From UBA1757 sp045627385 (lineage in GTDB: Bacteria; Bacteroidota; Bacteroidia; Bacteroidales; UBA1402), in NCBI GenBank assembly GCA_045627385.1, contig JAZQNO010000032.1, positions 1 through 64,000 of the forward strand: a stretch of DNA of 64,000 nucleotides, in the 5' to 3' direction. Positions 8,330-19,500 of the stretch are shown piece after piece; within the stretch, counting starts at the first letter, position 1; every line of letters starts with the position of its first letter. The notes beneath the pieces were generated by a model. The model ran no database searches, was not told the DNA's origin, and was given only the letters and a program-made list of their open reading frames with translations. A program made the translations under genes and the position numbers.

Positions 8330-11300
8330 TTAGAAGTTCAGATTGAAACCAAATTTGACGGTGCGCGGATTGGGCACTTTGGCAAAATCGATGCCGTAGA
8401 GCGCGTCGCTGTAACTGTAGGCCATCTCGGGATCGTTTCCGAGGTAGTTGCTGAAGGTGAGCAGATTTTCGGCCGATACCCAGATGTTGCCCGACTGGAA
8501 GAGCCCGAACATGGGCTTTGCGAGGGCATAACCCAGTGTGAGTGAACCGAGTTTCAGATAGGAAGCGTCTTCGATCCAACGGTCGGAGAACACATTGTTG
8601 CCGTTGGGGTCGCCGTAGTTGGCTCTAGGCAGCGATGCCTTCTGTCCTTCCACCTGCCAGCGGTTGCAGACGGCTACCGACTGGTTGTGGAAACTGTCCA
8701 TGGATTCCAGACTGCGGCGGGCGGCATTGTAGATTTTGCCTCCAACGCTATAATGGAAATTGGCGTTCAGTGACACCTGCCCGAAACGCAGACTCGAGAA
8801 GAACGATCCGAAGAAATCCGGACGGGAACTTCCCAGCAGAACTTTGTCCTGCTCGTTGATGACTCCGTCGCTGACGACGTCCACAAACTTCACGTCGCCT
8901 CCCTGATACTTGGTCAGGCGGATGGAAGTGTAGCCGTCGGCCTCAGCCTCTGCTGTCGTGGCATAAATGCCGTCGGTCTCGTATCCGTAGAACTGATAAG
9001 GAGATTTGCCTTTCTGCAGTCGGACTACCACGTCTTCCCCCTCGCTGAAACTGTCGTAGGTGATGTCCAGGTAATCCTGTTCGCCCAGGTCTTCCACCAG
9101 ACTGTTGGCAGTGGTCAGACTGGCGCCCAAGGTCCAGTTGAACTTTCTTGTCTCCACCGGGGTGAGGCGGAGGCTGAGGTTGGCACCGCTGGTGCTGATG
9201 GCCGCACAGTTTTCATAATAGTCAGTGGCGGCGTAGACGCTCGAAATATGCTGTTTGACCAAGAGGTCATAGGCATAGGTCCTGTAGCCTTCGATGCCTG
9301 CCTGCAGGCGGTGTCCGAAGAGACTCATGCGGATGCCGGCCAATGCCTGACGCTGTTTCTCCGGTTCGAGCAGGGTGTTGGGAATGTCACCCCTGATAAT
9401 CGAAGCCATGGAGAAGAAATTGCTGCTGGTGTAATAGTTCTTGCCGTAGTTGCTCGAGAAGCGACGGTTGCCGCTTTTGGCATATTGGGCATTGATGTCC
9501 AACTGATTCACCCACGAAGGCATTCCGTTGAGGTTGGCCGCTTTCAGTGTAAGCGATGCGGCAGGATAGAAATAATACAGGGGAGCGTCCGGACCGCTCA
9601 CGGAGGAGCCGTCCAGAGATGCGGTCAGCCGGGCTTCAACCAGCTGGTTCCAAGTGTATGCAGCCTGAAGGTAGTGGTTGGCCCAAATCCATTGGTTGAT
9701 GTATCCGTCCGTCACATTCCAGTCGGTGGTCTTGTCAATGGTCTTGTAGTAGTCGTTGGCCGTATTGAATCCCGAAGAAAGGTCATATTCCGTAGAGGTG
9801 TTCATAATGCGTGTGCCGACCGATGCGTTGACATCGTGGATGCCGTCGAACACCCGGCTGTATTGGGCAGACACATTGTAATAGGCGTTGCGGTTCTCGT
9901 TGATGGCCTTGCGGACGGTGTTGTAGCCTATGCCGTAATATTGCGGACAGATGGCCAGATTGGTCACGCCGGGAATGAACAGGTTCTCCTCCACATAGCG
10001 GTACTGACGGTTGTAGATTCCGGTAAGTTTCAGATAATTGCCCAATCGCCAGTTGATGCCGATCATAAAGTTGACATCGTAGAGTTTGTCACGAGCCTCC
10101 AGGGTATTGACGACAGCTGTCGGGTTGCTGACATTCTCGTAAGGATACAGCGGATAATCGTTCACATTGGAGAAGTCATAGCGGGCGTAGGTTTCGGTGA
10201 GACCGGCGGTGGTGGAATAGTACGGACTCAGCACCGACATATTGTGCCAGGCTGCCATCATGGGATTGGTTTCCACGCTCATTCCCTGCTCTTGAAGCTG
10301 GCTGCGCGAGTAGGAAAGGCCTGTCGTGGAGAAGATGTCCACATCACGGCTCACCATCACATAGGCGTTGATCAGCGTGTGGTAACGTTCGTTGCTGGTG
10401 CCGCTGATGATGCCGCCATCGTTGCTGTAGCCGGCCGAAATGTTGTATTTGGCGATTTCGTCGCCGCCTTCCACGCGGAACACATTGTTGGTCAGGAATC
10501 CTTGGCTGTAGATTTCATCCTGCCAGTCGGTGTCGTAGACGAATCTGTGCGAGGTCGGATAGTCTGTGGAAGTCTGTAGAAAGGGATAGTCGGTCACCAG
10601 CAGACCCATCTGCGAATAGCGGGTCATGCCCAGGTCGCGCAGATAATTGCGGTAAGCGTCGGCGCCCAACACGTCCACCGTACGGCCTTTGAAGTTGAGG
10701 CCGTATTGTCCGGTCAGAGAGATGCGGGTGTCGAGATTGTCCGAAGTGGCCTGCTCGGTCTCGATGAGAATCACGCCGTTGGAGCCCAGCGATCCGTATT
10801 TGGCCGCTTCGGCTCCCGTGAGCACGGTAATGTCGCGGATGTCGTTGATGTTGAGCGACGTGAACAGGTCTCGGCTGTAACCGGTGATGGTTTCCGACAA
10901 TTCGGCATCCTTCAGATAGGGCACACCGTTCAGTACGATGAGAGGTGTATTGTCTGCCTCGATGGAATGGATGCCGCCGATGTTGAGATAAGCGCCTTCA
11001 GCCGGCATGCCGCCTTTTTGAACCACCTGCAGACCAGCCGTATTGTTCTGAAGGGCGTGGTCGATGTCGTAGGCTTGTTCCATATCTTTTCGGTTGATGG
11101 TACTGCCGACTGAATAATTCACCCAGTTGACCGGTATCAGGATGATACGTTCGGGCTGGTGCTTGGCATTGACAGAAAGATTGACCGGATAATAACCGTC
11201 GCAGGAAACCTTGACTACGGCTTTGTCCGACTGCAGGGAAAGGGATGCCTGTCCCTGCGCGTCGGTTACGGCTGAAGCGTCGGCATTGACCGACTCCAGG

Positions 11301-11422
11301 ACCGCTCCCGTCAGAGCAGTACCTCTGGTGTCGACGACGGTGGTGCTGTATGAGAAGCCCTGCGCGATGGCTGAAGTTGCGGTCAGGACAACTGTTGCGA
11401 TAAGGAAGAAAACTCTTTTCAT
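8330..11422 (-). CDS. SusC/RagA-family TonB-dependent transporter (second pair)
   Basis: An outer-membrane TonB-dependent oligosaccharide importer of 1030 residues. It has a signal peptide (1-20), a carboxypeptidase-regulatory-like domain (about 24-95), a plug (about 105-230, with IVLNGVPYLKDAEL and AAKYGSLGSNGVILIET), and a 22-stranded barrel ending in FGFNLNF with terminal Phe. Unlike the other SusC in this locus, I see no recognisable TonB box (DDVVV-like) between regulatory domain and plug. It starts one base after the stop of the preceding fasciclin lipoprotein and is followed by its SusD partner after 4 bases. Confidence 0.92.
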   Translation of the reverse strand: MKRVFFLIATVVLTATSAIAQGFSYSTTVVDTRGTALTGAVLESVNADASAVTDAQGQASLSLQSDKAVVKVSCDGYYPVNLSVNAKHQPERIILIPVNWVNYSVGSTINRKDMEQAYDIDHALQNNTAGLQVVQKGGMPAEGAYLNIGGIHSIEADNTPLIVLNGVPYLKDAELSETITGYSRDLFTSLNINDIRDITVLTGAEAAKYGSLGSNGVILIETEQATSDNLDTRISLTGQYGLNFKGRTVDVLGADAYRNYLRDLGMTRYSQMGLLVTDYPFLQTSTDYPTSHRFVYDTDWQDEIYSQGFLTNNVFRVEGGDEIAKYNISAGYSNDGGIISGTSNERYHTLINAYVMVSRDVDIFSTTGLSYSRSQLQEQGMSVETNPMMAAWHNMSVLSPYYSTTAGLTETYARYDFSNVNDYPLYPYENVSNPTAVVNTLEARDKLYDVNFMIGINWRLGNYLKLTGIYNRQYRYVEENLFIPGVTNLAICPQYYGIGYNTVRKAINENRNAYYNVSAQYSRVFDGIHDVNASVGTRIMNTSTEYDLSSGFNTANDYYKTIDKTTDWNVTDGYINQWIWANHYLQAAYTWNQLVEARLTASLDGSSVSGPDAPLYYFYPAASLTLKAANLNGMPSWVNQLDINAQYAKSGNRRFSSNYGKNYYTSSNFFSMASIIRGDIPNTLLEPEKQRQALAGIRMSLFGHRLQAGIEGYRTYAYDLLVKQHISSVYAATDYYENCAAISTSGANLSLRLTPVETRKFNWTLGASLTTANSLVEDLGEQDYLDITYDSFSEGEDVVVRLQKGKSPYQFYGYETDGIYATTAEAEADGYTSIRLTKYQGGDVKFVDVVSDGVINEQDKVLLGSSRPDFFGSFFSSLRFGQVSLNANFHYSVGGKIYNAARRSLESMDSFHNQSVAVCNRWQVEGQKASLPRANYGDPNGNNVFSDRWIEDASYLKLGSLTLGYALAKPMFGLFQSGNIWVSAENLLTFSNYLGNDPEMAYSYSDALYGIDFAKVPNPRTVKFGFNLNF

Positions 11423-11423
11423 A

Positions 11424-13244
11424 TCAATAGTTGTTTTTGGTCGGACGCAGGCACCAGTGATACATCATCAGCTGTTTCACATTCGAAGTGGTGCGGTCTG
11501 CATTGTAATCGTAGAGATAGCTCATGTCGCTGGAAGAAATGGTGAAAGTGAAATAGCCGTCTTCCTTGACATTGACGATACCCACTTGGAAACCATCTGT
11601 GTCGTAAGCCCAGGGTTTCTGGTCGGTGTAGGGCACCCAGTCTCTCCAGACGAAATCTTCGGGATAGCCTACCGACGATTCGCCGTACTGGTCTTCCACC
11701 GAAACGGAACCGCGGTCGAAGTGGTAATTGGAACCTTGTGCATACATCACCATGTCTTTGATGAGGACCGTATCGTTGAACTGGATGGTGAGACTGTAGA
11801 GCAGGCTGTGTTTGAATCCCATGCGCAGGTAATATTCGCCCGCCGGAATCCAGCATTTCTTAATCTGGCTTCCGCGGGGATTGTTCTCCACATAAAGCAC
11901 GCCGTCATAGTTTACACTGCAGACCAGCGAATCGCGACGGGCTTCCTTGTCGGGAATGGCCATAAGCACATGATAATACATGGTGGGCAGAAGCGGACTG
12001 ATGCTCATCGAACTCTGGGCATCGCGGCCGATCATCGGATCTATCCAGTGATCCCAGCGGAAGTAGGTGTCTTTCTCCTGTTGGGTCATATTGTCCCACA
12101 GTTCGTAAAAACGCGCTTTCAGCCGGTAGATGACCACATTGTTGGGAATCTTCATCCAATCGATGAAATAGAGTTTGCCGTTGCTGGCCGAAATCACATC
12201 GGAAGTGCGGACCTTCTGAACGGTCGGACGCCACATCGTGTAGGTGGACGCCGTAAACTTGTCATCGTCGATCGTGTCTTTCAGATAGCCGCCCACGCAG
12301 TCGATGTCTTCCGTTCCGGTCACCTGACCGGCGGTGAGGGGCTTGTCCACAAAGCAGGCTCGGACAATCCATTTTTCGAACTTCTCCCGGTCGGCCTGAG
12401 TGGCTTTGCGGCCCAGCCATTTGGGGATGCGCGACAGAGCGGTGTCGATGGTGGCCTCGATCAGGTCATTGCTGGGAATGAACACCGTGCTGTTGTAATC
12501 TTCGCTGCGCATGTTCCACAATTCCTGACCTTCTTCCGTGTAACGGTCCATCAGGATATTCTTGGTGAGCCATCCGTTGACAGAGTCGGAATAGATGGTG
12601 TTGCCTTCCTTGTTGGTACCGGCGGGTGTGCACTTGGAGGCATCGAAATAGCTGCGTTCGTAGGAGAAGACCAGTTCCTTGAACTTGGAATACCGCTCGT
12701 CGGGCAGCGCCTTCAGTTCGTCATAGATGGAATGACGGATGCCGATGACAGCGTCTGTGATGACATACAGACAGGCGTCTTTCGTGCGGATGGCACGGCT
12801 GTAGGCATGTCCGTCGATGAGATATCCTTCGGGACCGCCGCTGATCCAGATGTTCTTTCCGTACCAGGTGTTGATGCCCAGTCCGTTTTTGAATTTGGCC
12901 GGTGAAAGCGCAACATCCGATATGCAGTAGGAGGCATAGTCTTTATCGGAGGCCATGGACGAATTCGCGAATATGTCGTTGGGATAGAGCAACAGCGTAT
13001 AGTCGCTGCCCGGAGTCATCCGGTCAAAGATGCCGGCCTCTTGGAGCAGCTTGTATTCCGCACTGAATTCGGCAGTCGTCTGCATGAATTCCGCGGTCGT
13101 CCGGTCATACAGTTCCAGGCCTTCGACACTTTCCCAGGTCTGTTCTCCATAGTGATTTTCCCAAGAATCCTGACAGCCGGCCAGACACAGGACGACAGCC
13201 GGAAGCAGCGGAAGCAATCTGCGGAGATGGAATGTCTTATTCAT
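11424..13244 (-). CDS. fasciclin-like (FAS1) surface lipoprotein
   Basis: A 606-residue lipoprotein: the signal ends LAGC with Cys24. Two diverged FAS1-like modules can be recognised from their strand motifs, YTLLLYPNDIF near 82-92 and VFIPSNDLIEATI near 250. After about 330 there is a beta-rich region ending in YHWCLRPTKNNY. FAS1 domains usually mediate adhesion or carbohydrate contact. Sitting between SusC/SusD pairs in a pectin operon, it probably acts as an accessory surface glycan-binding or scaffold protein, but that is inference. It follows the other fasciclin lipoprotein by 20 bases and precedes susC by 1 base. Confidence 0.72.
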   Translation of the reverse strand: MNKTFHLRRLLPLLPAVVLCLAGCQDSWENHYGEQTWESVEGLELYDRTTAEFMQTTAEFSAEYKLLQEAGIFDRMTPGSDYTLLLYPNDIFANSSMASDKDYASYCISDVALSPAKFKNGLGINTWYGKNIWISGGPEGYLIDGHAYSRAIRTKDACLYVITDAVIGIRHSIYDELKALPDERYSKFKELVFSYERSYFDASKCTPAGTNKEGNTIYSDSVNGWLTKNILMDRYTEEGQELWNMRSEDYNSTVFIPSNDLIEATIDTALSRIPKWLGRKATQADREKFEKWIVRACFVDKPLTAGQVTGTEDIDCVGGYLKDTIDDDKFTASTYTMWRPTVQKVRTSDVISASNGKLYFIDWMKIPNNVVIYRLKARFYELWDNMTQQEKDTYFRWDHWIDPMIGRDAQSSMSISPLLPTMYYHVLMAIPDKEARRDSLVCSVNYDGVLYVENNPRGSQIKKCWIPAGEYYLRMGFKHSLLYSLTIQFNDTVLIKDMVMYAQGSNYHFDRGSVSVEDQYGESSVGYPEDFVWRDWVPYTDQKPWAYDTDGFQVGIVNVKEDGYFTFTISSSDMSYLYDYNADRTTSNVKQLMMYHWCLRPTKNNY

Positions 13245-13264
13245 GATGGTTGTATTTTGTTCGG

Positions 13265-15040
13265 TTAGTCTTCGTCAATGGGGATGAATCTCAAGCAGTC
13301 CCAACGGTGGAAATAGTTGCCGTTGGTGGAGGCCGACTGGTCCATGAACACCGCCTTGAAGGTGTGGGTCTCGGTCTTGTCGAAGGTGATGGTCTGGAAC
13401 AGCACGTCGGTACCCACGCCCATCTGGGTCTTGTCCCATCCCTTCCACATGAGGAACTTGCTCAGGTAGTCGTCGATGGTGATCTTCACACTGCTGCCGG
13501 GGCCGTATTTGGAAACCATGGCCTTGTAACCTGCATAGCTGAATTCCACCCGGTAAGTGCCCTTTACGATGGTAGGTGTGGTCATCTCTATCCATCCGGT
13601 GTAACCGAGATTGACGATCATCAGGTCTCCCAGATAGGCATTGAGCTCGTTTCCGAGTACCTGACTGGTGTCGGCCTTGCATTTGTAGTAGCCCACATTC
13701 TTCTGGCTGCTCTTCGGAGAAGCGATCTTGTAGGTGAAACTGGTAGCCTTTCCGAAGGTGCTTTCCGTGCCAAGCGTAGTGGTGTAGTCGGAGTTGCCGC
13801 AGGCGCTGCCGTACAGGTCGTTCACGTCGATGCTCTTGCCATAGGAGTTGACAATGGAGATGATGTCGGAACTGCTGCAGAAGTCCCAGATGACTTCGGT
13901 CGGCTCCGGCCGGTAGATGGGCATGATGCCGCTCACCTTGTGCACATAGCCGTTGGATGCTTTGATGTCGGAGTGGACAAAAGAGCATTCGTATCCGCTG
14001 CCTGTGTTGATGGTGGTCTGTCCGACCAGCGTCTGCAGGGTGAAGATTTCGTTGGGTTCGCAGGTGCTCTGCATCTTCAGTTCGGTCGGGTTGGCACTGT
14101 AGGTGAGGCTCTCCTTGGTGCGCGCCCCATCGACGATGTGATAGCTCACATAGCGGTGGATGAGACTGGCGCTGTCGCTGCGTGCGATGCCTTTCTTGCC
14201 GTCGGGATCTTTTCCGGCAAGCCAGTTCTCCAAATCGTCGACGTTCTTGATGTTTTCAGCGGCATACACCTCATCGGGCACGGCCATCACCGTGTAGTTG
14301 ATGTAGTTGACGGTGTAGCCTCCCAGCAACTGGGGTACGGTGTCGGTCTCTATGGCCAGCCAGTCGTTGAGCCCGGCCTGTGCGATGGCATCCAGAAAAA
14401 CGGTATAGTTGCCGTAGTCCTGCATCTTCTGCAGCACATTGTCGATCAGCGGCCTGATTACGCCACCGATGGTGTAGACGGAACCGTTGGCGGTGATGTG
14501 GGCCATTTCCTCCACTTTGGCGGAATTGTTTATGTAGACATTGAGCGTGTCTTCGGGAACCGCCTTGGCCAGCTCGGCGTCATCCACATCGGTATCGGTG
14601 AATCCGTAAGTGAGCTTGAGATTGTCGCCGAAGAGGGTGGGCGAGCCGATGCTACCTTCGTTGACGTACTGGATGAACATCGTCTCGCTGATGGACTTGT
14701 CGCGGATAAGGTGCACTTGAGCCAACTGACGGGCATAGAGAGAATCGAGTTCCTTGAAATCGACGATGTCCTTCGTCTCCATGAATTCTCTCATGGCTTC
14801 GTTGTCGGGTGCGAACACCGTCACGGTCACGCTGGCGTCATTCAGCGAGTTGTAGAAATTGGCCGCTTTCAGAAAATCCAGGAAGAGCGAGAAGGTCTCC
14901 GGGTTGTTTTCCATATAGGCGATACTGGTGATTTTTGTGTCGTCTTCAGGTTCCATCACAAAGAGCTGGCCTTCGAAGGGGTCTTTGCAACCTGTCAGAA
15001 GGACGGAAACGATGACAATGGATAACAGATATCTATTCAT
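13265..15040 (-). CDS. fasciclin-domain (FAS1) surface lipoprotein
   Basis: A 591-residue lipoprotein with signal ending LLTGC (Cys18). The first FAS1 module carries the textbook VTVFAPDNEAM strand at about 73-83, and a second is seen from about 190 (VMAVPDEVYAAE near 250). The C-terminal 200 residues look like a beta-sandwich, with KGTYRVEFSYAGYKA and TFKAVFMDQSAS, and may be a carbohydrate-binding module. No enzymatic residues are apparent. The gene lies 12 bases after susD of the first pair and 20 bases before the next fasciclin gene, so it is part of the same transcript. Role: probably surface glycan capture (inference). Confidence 0.78.
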   Translation of the reverse strand: MNRYLLSIVIVSVLLTGCKDPFEGQLFVMEPEDDTKITSIAYMENNPETFSLFLDFLKAANFYNSLNDASVTVTVFAPDNEAMREFMETKDIVDFKELDSLYARQLAQVHLIRDKSISETMFIQYVNEGSIGSPTLFGDNLKLTYGFTDTDVDDAELAKAVPEDTLNVYINNSAKVEEMAHITANGSVYTIGGVIRPLIDNVLQKMQDYGNYTVFLDAIAQAGLNDWLAIETDTVPQLLGGYTVNYINYTVMAVPDEVYAAENIKNVDDLENWLAGKDPDGKKGIARSDSASLIHRYVSYHIVDGARTKESLTYSANPTELKMQSTCEPNEIFTLQTLVGQTTINTGSGYECSFVHSDIKASNGYVHKVSGIMPIYRPEPTEVIWDFCSSSDIISIVNSYGKSIDVNDLYGSACGNSDYTTTLGTESTFGKATSFTYKIASPKSSQKNVGYYKCKADTSQVLGNELNAYLGDLMIVNLGYTGWIEMTTPTIVKGTYRVEFSYAGYKAMVSKYGPGSSVKITIDDYLSKFLMWKGWDKTQMGVGTDVLFQTITFDKTETHTFKAVFMDQSASTNGNYFHRWDCLRFIPIDED

Positions 15041-15052
15041 AACGGCAATGAT

Positions 15053-16576
15053 TTATTCGTAAAAAGGATTCTGAACCAGCAGATCATTGTTTTCCAGTTC
15101 GGTATCCCAGACAGGAAGAAACAGCGAGTTGTTGTCGGAAAGTACCGATTTGAACCAGCTGGTGGTCGACTGGGTGTTGTATTCCAGAATTCTGTTCACA
15201 ATGAAACGGTCTTTGTATTTGAAATTGTCACGTCGTCCGAGACGCAGCATGTCGTACCAGGCCTTGCCTTCACCAGCCAATTCCATGGTGCGTTCGTACA
15301 GCAATGCTTCCAGCAGATTGCCTTCGTTGAGCGGGTCTATGGAAAGCGTGCTCAGGTTGGAGCGGGTGCGTATGCGGTCCATCAGTTCGATGGCTTCGGT
15401 CCATCGGGCCTCGCCCTGCATGATCAGCGCTTCAGCCTTCATCAGAATCACATCGGCCACCCGGTAGAGGATGAAGTTGGGATCGTAATGGTCTTCAGTG
15501 CGCTTCTGACTGTTGGTTTCCGTGCCGATGTATTTCCACACGTAACCGGTGGTGGCAGTCGAATAGGATCCAGTGCAGTAGAATCCTCCGTACATGCTTC
15601 TGATTTCGTCAAGGGAACGGGTGCGGGTGTATTCCGTCTCTTCCACGAAATTCTCCGTCATTCGGGTGGAATAGTAGTAGACACGTCCCGATTCGGTGTC
15701 GGAAAACAAGATGGGCAAAGTGTTGAGCTGGTCCTCTTCTTCGTCCCACTGGAGCTCCAGAATCGATTCGTTGCTGTTGCCCGGGTTGAAGATGGAATAC
15801 CAGGAAGAATGACTGGGTGTCGAGAGGAAACTCGGTGCATAGGAAGAACCGCTGTTGAGAATGAAGTCACAGTAGGTCTCGGCTTCGGCGTATTCGCCGT
15901 TCCAAAGGCATACGTCGGCCATTAGGGCATACATGGCCCATTTGGTGGCCCGTCCTTTGGTCTCCCAGGTCTTTTCGTAATATTCTTTGGCAGCGCCCGT
16001 GGCAAGAGCCGTTTCGATGTCCGACTTGATTTGGGCGATGGTCTGGCTTTCAGAGGCCTGAGCCACTTTGTAATCCTGCAGGTCACTTTCGAAAGGTGTG
16101 GTGATGAGCGGCACGTCCTTCCAGTTGCGGACCAGGTAGAAATAGCTGAGGGCTCTCAGGAAATAGGCCTCGGCCAGGTGGGCATTGTGCATGTTCTCAT
16201 CGTAGGTCTGGTCGTTTTCCAGCACACGTGCGGCGTTTGCGATGACACCGTTTGCCACATTGATGACTTCGTAGAAGGGGCCCCAGTTGGCAATGGCGTC
16301 GGTCTCTTTGATACGGAACTGCTGCAGACTGGAATAGGAACCTCTGCTCACCAGTTGCCCGGCACGCAGTTCACCCAGAGGAATGAGTTCTGTGGCAACC
16401 ATTTCCCGATAATAATAGTAACAGCCGTTGAGTGTAGCATCCACTTCTTCTTTGGTGCTCCAGTAGTAGTCGCTCACCTGATTGTTCTGCGGATAGACTT
16501 CCAGCCATTCGGTGCAGGAGGAAAGCGATGCCAGCGCAAGCAGGCCGGCGGCTAAGTATGTCATTGTTCTCTTCAT
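15053..16576 (-). CDS. SusD/RagB-family glycan-binding lipoprotein (first pair)
   Basis: A 507-residue SusD-like lipoprotein with signal ending LSSC (Cys21) followed by TEWLEVYPQNN. Family hallmarks are the LNGCYYYYREM helix, the LAEAYFLRALSYFYLVRNWKDVPL segment (helix with conserved RA/Y-F pattern), LMADVCLWNGEYAEA, and the C-terminal ERTMELAGEGKAWYDMLRLGRRD motif that is almost diagnostic for SusD. The start is ATG at 16576, 5 bases after the SusC stop. An open extension to 16873 is antisense-like overlap with susC in another frame and is rejected. Confidence 0.95.
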   Translation of the reverse strand: MKRTMTYLAAGLLALASLSSCTEWLEVYPQNNQVSDYYWSTKEEVDATLNGCYYYYREMVATELIPLGELRAGQLVSRGSYSSLQQFRIKETDAIANWGPFYEVINVANGVIANAARVLENDQTYDENMHNAHLAEAYFLRALSYFYLVRNWKDVPLITTPFESDLQDYKVAQASESQTIAQIKSDIETALATGAAKEYYEKTWETKGRATKWAMYALMADVCLWNGEYAEAETYCDFILNSGSSYAPSFLSTPSHSSWYSIFNPGNSNESILELQWDEEEDQLNTLPILFSDTESGRVYYYSTRMTENFVEETEYTRTRSLDEIRSMYGGFYCTGSYSTATTGYVWKYIGTETNSQKRTEDHYDPNFILYRVADVILMKAEALIMQGEARWTEAIELMDRIRTRSNLSTLSIDPLNEGNLLEALLYERTMELAGEGKAWYDMLRLGRRDNFKYKDRFIVNRILEYNTQSTTSWFKSVLSDNNSLFLPVWDTELENNDLLVQNPFYE

Positions 16577-16581
16577 AGCGC

Positions 16582-19500
16582 TCAAAGATTGATAGTGATA
16601 CCTAAAGCGATTCTCTTGGCAGGCGGCGTCTGCGCGTTGTCCATTGCGATGTCGGTCACTTTCGACGGCAGCGTCACTTCCGGATCCTGTCCGGTGTAGG
16701 AGGTGAAGGTGAGCAGATCGTATCCTGTCAGGAACACATTGATGCTGTTGGTGTGGATCTTCTGGCAGAAATCGCGCGGCACATTGTAGGAAAGCGACAA
16801 GGTCTTCAGACGCAGGAATGAGCAGTCTTCGACAAAGCGGTCGCTTCCGAGATAGTTGTAGCCGTATTTCCAAAGGGCGCGTGGAATGTCGGTGTTGGCC
16901 GCGTCGCCTTCACTGCGCCAGCGACGCAGCACGGCCAGACTCTGGTTGTCGGTGCCGTACATGGCTTCGCTGTTCATACGCGCCTTGTTGATGATCTTCT
17001 GCCCCAGACGGTAATGGAGGAAGGTGGTCAGAGACAACTGCTTGTATTTGAGGGTGAAACCGCCGCCGCCGGTGAACAGCGGGTTGGAGTTGCCCAGATA
17101 TACGATATCGTTCTGGTTGATGACGCCGTCGTGGTTGATGTCTTCATATTGGGCATCGCCCGGGAAACAGGTGATATCGCCGTTCTTCATCACGATGGGT
17201 CTGCCGTCGAGGTCGAGCATCACATTCCCTTGCGCGTCGCGTGCGTAGGTCTGGTCGGTATTGTCATAGACACCCAGGTAACGGTAGCCGAAGAAACTGC
17301 CCACGGGCACACCTGCCACATTGCGTTTGGCATAGTTGCCGTTGCCGAAGGAATATTCGTCGTCGGCCATATTCGACGGGAGTTTCTCGATGCGGTTCAC
17401 ATTGCGGGCAATGTTGTAGTTGAGAGTGAGTTTCCAGTCGTGGCTGTTGATGGCGGTGTAGTCCAGACGGAACTCCCATCCGGTGTTGCTCATTTCGCCC
17501 GAGTTGTAATACTTGATCTGGTTGGAACTGACGCCCGTCACTCCAGAGTGGTTGGTGTTGTAGCCGGTGGAAGCGGGAATCGACATGTTCTGCTGAAGCA
17601 GATCGGTCACATACTTGTAATATATGTCGAAGGTGGCGGTCAGCTTTTCCTCGAAGAAACCGGCATCGAAACCAGCGTCGTATTCGTTGGCGGTCTGCCA
17701 TTTCAGATTGTTCAGTTGAATCGACATGGGCACGATGGCGGCATTGTCCATATAGCCGGTGCCGAGAGAGGAATAGATACCCATATAAGGGGCGGTCCCT
17801 GAAGGAGCGGCGCCGCTCTGTCCCCAACTGGTACGCAGTTTCAGAGAGCTCAGCCATTCGACATCCTGCAGGAAGTCTTCCTCTTTGATGTGCCAGGCAA
17901 GACCGGCCGACGGGAAGATACCCCAACGGTTGGCCTTACCGAGAGAAGATTTGCCCTGAAAATTGACGGTACCCGAAATGATGTAGCGGTTGAGGAAAGT
18001 GTAGTTGAGTCCGGCAATACCGCTGGCCGATCTCACTTGAGAGTCGCCCGAACCGCGTCCGCCAGGCACTACGGCTCCATTGGTCGACGGGTCTGACGCA
18101 TACCGCGAAGATACGCCGTAGATGGTGTTGGTGTAGTTGCTGCTCTGGCTGTCGGAGGTGCGCCACAAGGCAGTGGCCACGATGTTGTGCATTCCCTCCC
18201 AGTTCTTGCGGTAGATGAATTTGTTTTCGGTCTGCAGGGCCAGATTGTCGCTGTAGGCGTCCTTGCTCTGGTTGGCGTAAGTGTTGTCCATTGTCACGCC
18301 GGTGGCACTCTGCGGCAGGAAGGCCCGGTTCTTGTTGGTCAGGAATTTCATCGAGACGTAGCCGGTATAGGTCAGTCCCGGCAGAATGTCATAGTTGATG
18401 CGGAAGTTCATTTTCTCTTCCTGCATCCGGGTGTTGTTGTAACTGTCGTAGACCATTGCCAGCGGATGGAAATTGCGGCTTCCCGTAAAGGCTCCCTGAA
18501 ATTCTTCCGCATTCTGACGGTTGAAATAGCGGTCGGTCGGAAGGCCGGTCTCGTCATCGATCCAGTAAGGGCTCTTGTTGGGCATCTTCAGCATGGCTTC
18601 CGAACGCACGTTGTTGGTCCAGTTGGCTTTCTTGTCGGTCTCCGCAAAGGAGAAATCTGCATCCACCCGAAGTTTGTCGTTAAAATGGTAACCGATGTTG
18701 AGCGTGGTTGAGAAGCGGTCCATGGCAGTGCCGATGGTGGTACCGTCTTCATTGGCATAGGCCAGCGAGAAACGGTAGGTGGCCTTTTCACCGCCGCCGC
18801 TCATGGAAAAGTTGTTGTCGGTGGTGTAGGCGTTCTTCACCACTTCGGACAGCCAGTCGGTCTGGGCATTGTATTCGTCAAAATAACGCCACTCCTTGTT
18901 GAAATTGATTTCAGGCGTGTTGTAGAGCTTTTCCAGCAGGGTGGCATTGTTGCTCACACCTTTGGCGTTGGCAGCGTTCCAGATGGCGTCTTCGATGAAG
19001 GAGACATATTCTTTGCCGTCAAGCATGGGAATGGATTCCGGCTCATACTTGGCGGTCAGTTTGGACGACAGGGTGAAACGGGGCTTGCCTTTCGTACCGG
19101 TCTTGGTGGTGATGAGCAAAACGCCGTTGGCGCCCTCTGTTCCGTAGATGGCCGTGGAAGCTGCATCTTTCAGCACCTCGATGGATTCGATGTCGAAGGG
19201 CGACAGGTTCAGCATGGCGGCATAGTCTTCGTTGTTGGCTGTGGCGAAGTCGAAACTGTCGTCGATATCCGTGCTGTAAGGCACTCCGTTGATGACGATG
19301 AGCGGGTCGGCACTGGTGTTGAGGGTGGCGGTACCGCGGATTCGGATGGAATTTCTGGCACCAGGGTCACCGCCGGCCAGAATGTCCACACCGGCCAAGC
19401 GGCCTTGCAGCGCCTCTTCCACAGAAGTCACCGGCATGATTTCTACGATGTCGCTCATCTCAATGTGCTGCGTGGAAGCAGTCTGTTCGCGCATAGTGAT

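Noticed and set aside
9248..10579. Long antisense open frame (443 aa) within susC, and similar ones at 13250-15025, 20574-22100, 11211-12905 and 37906-39300
   Set aside because: They are antisense to genes with clear families and signal sequences, their peptides lack domain motifs, and such frames are expected in moderately GC-rich coding DNA with this codon use.
16574..16873. N-terminal extension of the SusD at 15053-16576 (about 99 residues)
   Set aside because: It overlaps the susC 3' end in another frame, is Arg/His-rich and non-homologous, and a lipoprotein signal starts exactly at the ATG at 16576.
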